Shown here in pieces: positions 1-10,800 of a stretch of DNA of 64,000 nt (position 1 is its first letter; every line of letters starts with the position of its first letter). Made by a program: the position numbers and the translations under genes. The notes under the pieces were generated by a model, which worked only from the letters and a program-made list of their open reading frames with translations, was not told the DNA's origin and did no database searches. Origin of the DNA: Heliopora coerulea (lineage: Eukaryota > Cnidaria > Anthozoa > Scleralcyonacea > Helioporidae); contig JASJOG010000239.1 of NCBI GenBank assembly GCA_030142905.1, positions 124,001 to 188,000 of the forward strand. The letters are read 5' to 3'.

Positions 1-1886
1 TCTATGGAAAATTTAGTTTGTAGCATGTTATAAACTTTTTTTACTTCTCAAATAATTAGGACTAAAGATAGAATGCATACTCTTCTCAGGCAAATATTTT
101 ACAGTTATAACATTGTAAACATTATGAATGATATAACTAGGGGATCTATCAAACTAATGGAAAATTCCATGTGCAAATTCACAACTCCAACTTGTTCAAG
201 TGTGTTGTTAAGAAATGGGGAAATAGTTGTTACATTGCCCTCCTTAAGTTGAATTTCTGTAATGGAAGGAAGGGAACATTTCCCTAAGCTAGCTTTCCTT
301 GGCTGCACCTTTGCCATAGGAGAGGGAACAGTTGCCTACGCTGCCTTCCCTTGGTTAAATCTCTGCAAATGGGGGGAGGAGGTGAACATTTACCCACAGC
401 CTTACCTGCTTTTGATCAACATTATTCAATGTTTTTGCCCAGTATTTTAAATAGGCACCTTGTGCAAAGCAAATTAGAGAAGATCAGAGGTATTCCTTAA
501 TTTACATTGCAAATTCAGGATATAACCCTATCTCAGTACAAGCAGGTCAGGAGGGGAATTAATAAATGCTTTAGCTACCCAACATAACATGATTAAAGGA
601 CTTAGCACCACATACAATCCTGGCCAACAATGACTGGGACAGCATTGCAAATGACTCCCTACTAACTGTACAAAAGACAAAAAAGGGAAGATCACTTGCT
701 CCTCCTCCTCTCCCCCCCCTCTCCATCAATGTTGATTCATTCCACCATGTAAGATGTAGCTGAATGTGTCATACACAAAATGAAAAATTGACCAAAAATG
801 TGCAATATTGAATGGGAAAGGGGAAGGTCAAAAGTATATTGATTTTAATGTGTTATCCCAATACTTTTGGCCAGGATTGTAGTTATTCATTTCCTCCATA
901 TGTGCAGCATTCTGGCAGGACAAATTGAAAACAAAAATCACTGCACAAGATAAGTAACTGATAGTGTATTTCTAAGTTGAAAGCAAATGTAGCTGGTCAA
1001 AATTTCAAAAGCAAGTTTTCCTTCACTCATTTTGAACAGGATAAATTAAGTTTTATGTGACAATTATTTGGGGGTTATACGAAAGATTCCCTGAATTGCA
1101 TCCACAATATTTCTAAACATTCAAAATTCTGTAATCAAGCAGAACCAACTATTTATGGATAAATTAAGGAGTTTGGCTGTTCCTGTAATTTTACCAATTT
1201 GCAATCTGTCAGGAAATTACTCTTGAAAAACTTGTTCATAATTTAATTAATTTAACACGTAGTCTAAAACCCAGGAGAGTGATTTTTATCAAACTAATTC
1301 AACATCAGATGTGTATTGGGCGGGATACAAAAAAATTATTTGCATAGCCATAAAAATTCATGGCAATAAAGAAATGTTTTAAAAATTAAATTTTCGGGTT
1401 AGAATGAACACTATACTCGGTATAATCAGTGGTTGTGTACAAGCTAAATTACTTTTAGAAGTACGTGAAGTACTTTTTGCACAAAGGTCAAAAAGACCCC
1501 GTTTTTAAAAGAGCTTTCGTAGTTCCGGCTATAATTTCAAACCCACATTTATACCTGACTTTATGAAGTCACGAATAACCAAAGTAATAAAATCAAGGGA
1601 AGTATCAGATCCTACAAAGACAGTAGCCTTTCGGCTATTAAATTAAAGCTATCCTGACAATGAATGATAGTTTACAATCTGTTTTCCGACAACAGATCTT
1701 TTACAAACCTCCGATTTAAATGCATAGTTTCGAAATGTATTGCTTTGGAGAGTATGGTAGTTTGGCTAAGAATATAATTTAAGCTTGTTAATAACTAAGA
1801 AAAACAACAACACCATAACTTTACGGCATGATTTATTCTGTGTGATTTACTAAACAAAAAACTAAGAAAATAATAAACTGACTTAC
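1..1886. other. AT-rich stretch, no exon recognised
   Basis: No convincing coding exon was found on either strand. The stretch probably contains introns or the 3' part of the minus-strand gene whose first two exons lie at 1887-2182. Short open frames near 105-450 have no recognisable domain or splice context. Confidence 0.4.
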
Positions 1887-2182
1887 CAAAATACGCGTGT
1901 CAAATTTGTCCCCTCCTTTCAGCTGCAACTTTATGGACTTCACAAGCTGTATTTCGTTATTTTTACCGATGGCAAGCTGGATTAAATCTTTAAGAAGACA
2001 AAAGCATCATTAAATAACCCACTCGACGGACAAAGACGACAATTTCTAGCGACAATTTCAACAAGTGATTAATGGATTGAATATAAACAACAAAAGAAAA
2101 ATACTGAGCGCGCCAAATAATCGAATTCAAGGTTTGTCTTACTTTTGTCATACGCCGGTGACTCACTTCCCTCTTTCGCCAT
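1887..2182 (-). CDS. Unrecognised gene, first two coding exons (partial)
   Basis: I do not recognise this protein. Exon 1 (2182-2143) starts at an ATG, encodes MAKEGSESPAYDK and ends after one base of the next codon at a good donor (gtaagac). Exon 2 (1987-1887) follows a pyrimidine-rich acceptor ending aaag, restores the frame (phase 1 to phase 1), and encodes an Asn that joins LIQLAIGKNNEIQLVKSIK, then LQLKGGDKFDTRIL, ending on a gtaagt donor in phase 0. The matching phases, strong splice signals and amphipathic helical composition support a real 5' end. Later exons should lie at lower coordinates but I could not place them, so the gene runs toward or past the window edge. No function is assigned. 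Confidence 0.5.
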
Positions 2183-3189
2183 TTGTCACCTGTTCAATGT
2201 ACGTTTGTAAAACAATAAATATGACCAGACTAGTACAAGTCCATGGTGTGCAATGACAACAATCACCATCCGTCTTCCGTCATGGAGAGGGCTGGCCCTG
2301 CCGTAGAAAAATGCAGGAAGCCAAGTTGTCCCACATTGCCAAATATGGACTAAAGGAATCTTCAAATTGGCAAACCTCACCGGGTAGGGGCACAACAAAT
2401 GACTGGTGGTCCCTGTTGTTTTGTACATAGTTAATATTCAACTGATCACCTACACAACAAGATTCAATTCGAGACGGTAAAGAAACTTTTGTTTTTATGC
2501 ATACATAAAAACAAAACAAAACGTGATGACATTGGTAAACAGTTATTGTCCATTTTGACTCCCTGCATGAATGTGCAATCATAGGCTATCATAGTTTCAA
2601 CAATGGGGCATAATGGGATACCTGTTGAGGCTGCTCACAGGGGGGTGCTGCTAAACAATCTTTCCTGAGATTAAGCCATATTTATGATGCATTTTTATTC
2701 ATGTCCATATTAACCTGTCCAGGGAAACTTTCATACAAGATGGGGTAGAATGGGGTGACTCCCAAAGTAGGTAAATTGCCAACTTGGTTAACTCATAAAG
2801 TGGCAAAGACACATTGAGGTCTGTTCAGGATAATGCCAGACAATTTTATTCAGCAGAATGGGAAACCAGCCCTATAATGTGTTAAGAGAATATTTTGCTC
2901 AGTTGAGTTTGAAGTCAAATTATCAAGGGACATTTAAGTTTAAAAATGTCTTGGTAACCTGAACTAATGAAGATAACTTTTATATCCCAATTTTGACTAT
3001 TTTACCCAAAGCAATATCCATTAACAAGTACAAGAAACAAAGGCAAACTTGTGATTATTTTGCACAAAATTCTTATCTGATTTAATAACTTTTGCATGAG
3101 TGACATTTCATTGAAAATTTTCTGGAATTCAACATTTTGGACCAAAATTACAAAGTGGTCCCAATTAATTTATCATTTCATAACTCTTT
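2183..3189. other. Intergenic, between the orphan gene start and RraA-like gene end
   Basis: No coding exon seen. It should hold the promoter of the minus-strand gene starting at 2182 and the 3' UTR and polyadenylation region of the RraA-like gene ending at 3190. The minus-strand frames around 2186-2582 have low-quality, cysteine- and histidine-rich translations with no family resemblance. Confidence 0.4.
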
Positions 3190-4525
3190 CTACAATGTCA
3201 GCTCTTTATCAGACACAACAATACCATCTTTATCAGCATAAATGTAATCACTAGGCTTAAAAGTAACACCACCAAATGTCACTGGAATATCTCTAGATCC
3301 AACATTCTTTTTCTCTGTTTTTCTGGGAATTGATCCCAAAGCTTTCACCCCAATATCCATTTGTGCCAACATTTCTGTATCCCTAAGGCAGCCATATATT
3401 ACTATTCCACTCCAATTGTTTTTGACAGCAGATGCAGCAACATTGTCACCCAGCAAAGCTCTTCTCATTGACCCACCTCCATCCACGACCAAAACCTTAA
3501 ATAAATCAGTAAAAAGACAACAAAATTTAGAACATTGCATCATGACCCAATACATCTCTGGCATTTGTCATGCACAACAACACTATATGCTTTGTCACCA
3601 CATCAAACAAAGCAACATGTGTATTATATGCAGAAAACACCAGTCCAAAGGCATACATGTATATATAAAGCTCTTCAAAGGGAAGGGTGAGGACATATAT
3701 GTGGTTATACAGGCATATATTAACTACCATAATGTTTGCCAAAGACTGACTTATGCTTTGTCCCAAGATTTTAAAATATTAGAAATTCTTACAATGATAA
3801 AAAAAAGAAAAACTGTATAAAATATTTATTAACAATATAACTTCAGGATTATTAGCATATCTAACATCTGTTAATACAACTTAACCCTTTCCATCATACA
3901 ATGGTCTTACAACAACAGTAAAAAATGAAGAACATAGCAAAACAAAAAACAGAACAAAGAACTAAAGAAAAAAAAATCATTCACAAAAGGGTCAATGTCA
4001 GGACAGGTTGAGCAAAAGGTTAAATCTATCCCCCCACCCTTCTACAAAAGTGTGTGCATAATTGCACCCCATTACCATCCCACACCTTGTATTAATCCAT
4101 CATACATTGACCCCTGACCTACCAGGGTGTCTCCCCTTCACAAGTAAACCGTTACCCAAAGTAAAATAACAGAAGGCTGGCCCTCCCGGGAAAGGATTAA
4201 TTCATCATCGCCATTATCTGTCAAGCCGTAGAGCGAAAGGAAAGTGATTTCACTTTGAGTTTTTTTGGCTGTACAATCACGAGCAAAGAACTGACACTTT
4301 TCTTGCAGGGATCTTAAAATTACAGTTATTTTATCCATCATTATTCCTACTTACCCTTCCCTCCCCTGGTTCTGCAAGAGCTGCCTTCACGAACGAATTG
4401 TCCTCGTGGCATTTCACCGTCGATATTTTGCCACTAAATTTAATCTTTTTTCCAAAATCTCGAAATAAAGGCTCAGCATATTGAAGAGAGTCACCATAAG
4501 CATCACACAGGTCGGCTGTATTCAT
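3190..4525 (-). CDS. RraA-like protein (HMG/CHA aldolase fold)
   Basis: Two exons: 4525-4355 (57 codons, phase 0 donor gtaagt) and 3495-3190 (101 codons plus TAG), giving 158 aa, the usual length for bacterial RraA (about 160 aa). Exon 1 has the N-terminal family signature TADLCDAYGD followed by EPLFRDFG and a TVKCHEDN strand. Exon 2 has the core VLVVDGGGSMRRALLGDNVA and GIVIYGCLRDTEMLAQMDIG, and ends in FGGVTFKPSDYIYADKDGIV. Family knowledge: RraA-fold proteins include the bacterial RNase E regulator and divalent-metal 4-hydroxy-4-methyl-2-oxoglutarate aldolases. Which role applies in an animal is not known from sequence. The frame stays open upstream of the chosen ATG, and another ATG would add a Phe/Leu/Thr/Arg-rich leader without acidic residues, possibly mitochondrial. 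Such genes are uncommon in animals, but this copy is spliced like its neighbours, so it is not contamination from a prokaryote. Confidence 0.85.
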
Positions 4526-7330
4526 TGCAAATGTAGTCAAAAACTTTAACGTTGTAAAACGTAAAGTATGACAACGAAACATGTTTCTCGTCATTAGATA
4601 ACATACGTCAAACGGCGTACTTATCACCAAACTTGTCCGTAGGGCGTTTCCAGGTTCGGCCAGCACTTCAGGGAAAGGTTTGGTTCGGGTTTGGGCACAG
4701 ATTTTGCTAACTTAAGCAGCGATTAATTTACGTGGTCGAAGACCAGATATTCATTCATTTTAACTCCTGAAAAAGGCTGAAAATCACGTGGTAGATATTT
4801 GAAATAGATCAAGAAAATTGTACTGGGAATGAGGCAACCATATCACATCTCCTGGATTTTTCACATATCAATCTGAAACTAAAACAGACGTTAACTCTCG
4901 AGACGCTGTTTATACATTGGTCAACTTGGGGAAAATTCAGTGAAATCTTCCAATATATTGGAGAATTTTGTCACGTAAATTCCAGACTTTACAGGAGGGT
5001 TCTCAGTCTTTCCGCCAACCCCAAGAAACGAAATGGGGACGACGATGACTCATTACCACTTTCTTCAAAGTTCCTTCGACTTAAAATCGTACAATATGGA
5101 AAACGCATTTTGCCAACGCGAGAATATTCAATGTATTGGACAGTTGATTGATTTTATGTAGTTGAAGTAAAGTTTGCTAGAGCCAATGGGGAGTAAGCCA
5201 AATACCGATTTGCAGGCTACTTTTCTCCTTTTTTTTTGTTTTTTCCTGCTTACAACTTTCTCCCCATAACCCAGTGCTTCTTGTCCAAGTGAAGCACATA
5301 GTAAATGCGTAAAAGTGCGGTGAACCCCCACATGCGCTGTAATCCCGCCCCCTGTAGCCGTTCATCTCGACCCTCGAGATGACTGCGTGTAACAGCAACC
5401 AAGCTGACCAAATAAGTTCAAGAACTGTTGAATATATTTTATTATAGCGGAATTGACAGTTCACGTCCGGGTCACTATCACGCCGTAAACCATCTAAAAA
5501 TAGCTCCGCGACCCTCCATTTGAGAAATACTGCCACGACTATGGCCAACATAGTAGCCAATTCGCACCCAGCAACTGACACAACCCGGCAACCTAGGTCA
5601 GTACTTTACAATCAACCATAATATTTCTTTTTAAAAACATCATTGTCTAATGTGCATTGTATTAGTAAAATAACAAGAATACCTTATAAAAAATAAATAC
5701 ATTTCCAGATAAATAAAATTTAAGAGAGAACTATATTTTTCCATAACTAACCAACAACCAGCTTGTAATGTAAATAATGAAAATAAACAGATTTTCTTTA
5801 GTAAAAATCTACATATACAATAAATTAAACCTTTGGTTATCATCTAATTATGAAGGATTTTTTGTACAGTTGGATTGGGTTTGGAAAAAATAAACACGGC
5901 CAATTAATATTTCAGTATAAAACTAAGATGTTTTTTTCTTCTATCATTAGGATGATTCTATCTTAATAACTCCAATTTTTGCCCAGCCAAAGCGAACTCT
6001 CCTGAAGTTTTCATCAGGAACCATGGTTGATAATTCTGATTTTCAATATACTAAATTCCATCTTCTTCGTTTCTTTGCTAAAAAGGGTAATCCGAAACAC
6101 GTGATTGTCATATACCGCTTGATATGTGTCATATTGGGTGTGTTTTTACTTCGAATGTATTTTCGTCAATAAACCGAACTCACTTTGAACATCAGACATT
6201 TAAGTAAGGCATTTATGCTGCCTATGTGGTGGCCACAAGATGACCACACTGTAGCACTGAATGTATTTCAGAATCATCGTCAGGGTAACATGAAGAGAAA
6301 ATGTCACACCAAAGCATAGTTAACCATGAGATTATGTCATTTTCAATGTTTTTATAGTTATATTTTTAATAAGTCAATTTCGAAAGCCACAAGTTTATCA
6401 ATTTCGTAACTGCTTGGTTTATTCTGATAAAGTTTAAGCTAATAGGCACCACATGCATATTGCTGAAAGTCTCTACAATCATTAGAAGGCCGCGGGTTTC
6501 TTCCCCACCGTCTGGGGTTCAGAGAACGTGTTTATTAGTAACTAAACTTGAAGAATGTTTATTTATCCTCAGACATAGTCAACGCTTCTATGACGAGAAG
6601 TATTTCGGCCTTAACTTATCAACATACTATCTAGGTCCCAACGTTTCAACCACCCGTGATCCAGACAGTCGTTCTTGCTCCTTCTCGTTTTCATTCCGAA
6701 ACTTAATTAACTTTTCCCCTCTGGGAGCTCTCCTCTCGACAAGTAAAATCGTCTACTGTTAGCCAAAGTAAAATAATACAAGTTTTCCCGCCTGGATGAA
6801 GCAAGAGTTACAGCACCAAAAGTTTCATGAGCCAAATCTAGGATATCAATTAGTATTTTCTTTTTCCAAGAACTCCTACGCTGTTTCTTCGCTTTGGTTA
6901 AGTTAGATCTTATTATGTTGCGTGTTGAATATATAGATAGAATTTTTGTGATTTAGGTCCAACCAAGTTTGAATTAAGTTTGGCCCATGAAAAGCTCATC
7001 TAAATGAAGTCTGAAACCTTTTCAGTCTTAAAAATCTTACTTCCCAAAAAGGTTAAACACAAAATGCCACAGCTTGGCATTGTCAACCAAACACTACTTT
7101 ACCTGATAAACAATTCTGATTCTTCCTTCAACCTGAAAAATAAAAATTTAATTAGAAGCGCAGTTGCCCAAGTGAGAAGCAGGGAGACAATATTAAACGT
7201 TCTTCACAAAACACGACTTAAACTGGCAACCTTGTTAATTTCTTTTTCCCCATCTGAAAAATTACGGAATCTTTGAAATCATCGTCGTGTGATCATAGCA
7301 ATATTATGCCGCAATTCTTTGATACTGCTA

Positions 7331-7360
7331 TTTCATTTGGTTTCATTTGGTTTCATTTGG
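7331..7360 (+). repeat. Tandem repeat, 3 x TTTCATTTGG
   Basis: Three perfect head-to-tail copies of a 10-base unit, followed by a short AT-rich palindromic tract (ggtatataccaa). This is a minor minisatellite. Confidence 0.85.
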
Positions 7361-7624
7361 TAGGTATATACCAATTGATACTGGTATATCTAAAACATTT
7401 TAGATATCTGTCAAGCTAGATTCTCATTGCTATTTGTACTAATTTACGACAGTCCAATAGGTAGTAATTTAAGCCCGATCACGTGGCATGTTCAGCGAGT
7501 CACTCACTGTTTGCTAATAATCCATAAAATTTAGTTGGGGCTCATTACAAATGAAAGCTTAATTAGCTGATTTATTAACGCATGTTTTACTTAATCAAAT
7601 GAATTGAACTTTTATGCAATGACA

Positions 7625-7705
7625 TATTTTTCAAACAATGCTAAGTTGTAAAATGAAGATGAGAGCCCAGCTCAAAATTCGGAGATGTAATGTCATCACA
7701 CTCAG
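7625..7705 (+). repeat. Dispersed repeat fragment shared with 29240-29310
   Basis: A core GAGCCCAGCTCAAAATTC followed by a TGTAATGTCATCACA-like stretch resembles 29250-29300 (CAGAGCCCAGCTCAGAATTC, then TGTATCACCATAG). The two copies are diverged and of unknown class; only the pairwise similarity supports this call. Confidence 0.45.
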
Positions 7706-7822
7706 GAATTAGACAGAAACACACGAATAAAATGTGCTTTGCGTCCAAGATTTCCGCCCGGTAAATCTTTAGTGAACAATACTGAGTCGATAATAATATC
7801 CAATGACATTCTTAACTTATAC

Positions 7823-10800
7823 CTTTGGGGATATTGTACACCGTCGTTTTTCCACTTCAGAAAGTTCCTCTCCAGGCTCTAGTCTATATTTTAAAACAAC
7901 AAAAAGACAACCCCCATAGAATTCTCTTTATGTGTTTCTCAGGATAACTGCTATCCTTAAATAACAACTTACGAAAACAATAATCGTATTAATGAAACAA
8001 AAAAAAATGTGACTAGTTTATCCGAAGGTGATATTATTTGAGTACTTACACAGTGATAGATTGTCTGTGGCCTGATCTACATATTTGCAAACCTTTCACG
8101 ATGTTACAGGACACAAAATGATTTCGAACTATCGTAGGTAGGATGGCACCTTCTTCCTCACTGACCTTGACATAAAAAGTACAGAAAATCACTTCAATAT
8201 CCACACGGTACATGACAGTGTGTAATGGCACAGAAAATTTATTACCTAATATTAATCATTCTGAATCATCAATATTCCATAAAGTAACGTTTGTTTCGAT
8301 ATTCGTTTACTTAACCTTCATAAGGGTCAAACACTCTCACAAGGGCTTTATAAACCTTCCCTTGATCCGTGTAAGTGTTTGTTCGTGGTATCACAAGATA
8401 TCTCGCTAATGATTTCACCTTGTATTTTCTTCATGATTTGTTAATAAGTTAGAGAAGCCAACGGAAAACCTCATTGCTGACATGTTAAACAGAGACCTTT
8501 GATTTTAAAATGACTTGGAATAACCGCCACGAAAGTAGCTGGAATCCTGAGCCAGGCTCATCAATTCTGACGAGTAATGTACTGATTGATAACCTACCAA
8601 CACATCACAGTCCTTAAAGACATCATAGCCATCTTTTCCATGACTTATGTAACTTTTCGTGCAAAGTTTGTATTTCTATAAATAGAAAGAAATTATTTCT
8701 TAAAAATGATTTGTGAGTAGCCGCAAGTCGAAATCTTTTCATTGAATCAATTTAAAAGCACACAACTCGAAAATAAACTTTGCTTTATGTAAAAAAAAAA
8801 CTTTTTACGTGATAAAAGAATGACGTTTACATGTCTCACGAATGATGTTGTACACTTCTCCTCCTTCCTGGGATATTTAGATTTGTTACATATTTAAATG
8901 AGCTGGTCTATGACGCCACATTGTTGATACAGCGGTGTGACGTATTGCAAAAAATAAAAATTTTGAGATATGAATATAGTATATAGACATCATACTTCTG
9001 TTCGAAAGCTCTTTCAAATGAAATAAAGTTAATTCTCTGGCCCTTTGACATTAACCAGCAGTGAAACTTGTATAAATAGTACTTGGTCTTTTGTTTACGT
9101 TTTCCGGTTGAGAAAAATGTTTCAGTCCATACCGTATTTATTCTATTAAACGCCCTGGGCGTTTATTTAAAAAAACACTTTCAGAAGGAGGCGTCTATTA
9201 GAGAGAGGCGTTTGTTAGAGAGGGGCGTTTAATTAAAAAATTTTAACTTCGTACAGATAACAAATGCATTACCCTCATACAGAAATCAATATGCGAACTT
9301 CAAACATATGCTGTTCAAACGCGAAATGCGGCAAAATAGATCGCTTTTTTAAATATAAACAGTCATTGTAACATGAGAATAAAACCAACATTTTTACGTC
9401 ATGTAACAACGAAATGTTTACACAATGTCAATGTCAATTATGTCATCGTCTTCCCCCTTGTTGTCTACTGTATAATTTTCATCTACAGCATCTTCAATGT
9501 CAGATTCTGAGATGTCTTTAAAAGGGTCTGGCCGTTCGCATTCCGTCAAGACCGAAGACTGCGATTGAAGCTGCGTCGCACCAGCTGCACATGGCTGATC
9601 TCTCTTAAAGCAATGAATACAGCTATCCTGAGATCCGTCAACCGGAAGGTTAAGCGCACATGTTTTGAAGGATTTTAAGTCATTTCCGTAGACAACTGCG
9701 ACCACGCTTCAATGGGCGTTTATTAGGGAGAGGCGTTTATTAGAGAGGGGCGTTTAATTCAATTTTTCGCAAATTATGGAGGCGTTTATTGGAGAAAGGC
9801 GTGTATTGGATAGTAGGCGTTTAATAGAATCAATACGTTAAATGAATTCAGACCACCTTAGTTTTCTTTACCTGATGTCCAGTTATTCATTTTACGCAAT
9901 AGTTTAAGGCTTCGTAGAACCAGGAAATGTTGGTAGCCATGTTTCATTGTTTTGACATTGACTAAACAGACGTCATGGAAATAATCTCTCTTGCTGGAGA
10001 GCAAGAAAGTTTCCCTTTTTTGTCAGAAACATTTTTACATCCATAAAAGCAATATCTGCTCAAGCGACTTTTGTTTTGCGTGAGACAAAAACAGGAAACA
10101 TTGGACAAAGAATGTTTTCTATAACAGTGTTTTAAAGATTTGTCTGGTTTTTAGTTTTACCTGCTCCAGATCTATGTTTTTCCCCCCAACCTTCACGCTA
10201 CTTTCAATAACCCGCTGACCAGGAGGCAAGTCTGGATCAAATGCAAACGTAATACCAGAAACCTGAAATTAAAAGAGTTCCTTCATACAGCAATAATATA
10301 TTAAGTCCTCACTAAAGCCTGGTTTCCATATGATCACTGCAATCGCCACGATCGCTCAAAACACATCCTCCGCGATCACAACTATCGTAGCGATCACGAT
10401 CATTGAGTTAGAACATTTTCTATGTCGGCGATCGTGATTCTTACGCTAGCTACGATCGTCACTGTCGATAAAGTCATTGAAAGCGCGGTTTCCATATGAT
10501 ATGAGTTACAATTCTTTTGAAAGATTGAAACGATCGCAGTGTTCGGAGGGATTGGAGTTATTTTATGGAAACCAGACTTAATAATGAAATTGACAGCAAC
10601 TCACAACTAACAATAATTTACCTGGGGGAACCTGCCTTCAAGTTTCGGCCATTGACTAACGCCATTATTAAGAGCAGTTACCAACTGAGCGCCTGTAAGA
10701 GTTGAAAAGGAAAAAAAAGGGGGAAAATGTAATAAGATGTAGTGACGTAATAGTGAGTAAAGAAAATTTTCCCAACCCTTCATCAATTGAAACTAGCATG

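Larger units (their letters stand above)
4526..7822. other. Intergenic/repeat-rich stretch, no gene called
   Basis: It holds two copies of the short dispersed MITE-like repeat (one begins just before this stretch at 4126, one at 6715-6800) and a 3x tandem of a 10-base unit near 7331-7360. It may also hold the unfound last exon(s) of the nucleotidase gene. Open frames at 5128-5581 (minus), 6460-6762 (plus) and 7004-7276 (plus) have no recognisable domain. Confidence 0.4.

Noticed and set aside
3416..3820. 134-codon plus-strand frame
   Set aside because: Antisense to RraA-like exon 2 and its intron.
5128..5581. Minus-strand frames including a GYRGRDYSACGG-type stretch
   Set aside because: Looks like repeat-derived sequence; no intron-exon structure or known domain could be supported.
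6460..6762. 100-codon plus-strand frame
   Set aside because: No domain, no splice context, and its end overlaps a copy of the dispersed repeat.
7004..7276. 90-codon plus-strand frame
   Set aside because: Lys/Leu-rich AT-driven translation without family resemblance or neighbours on that strand.
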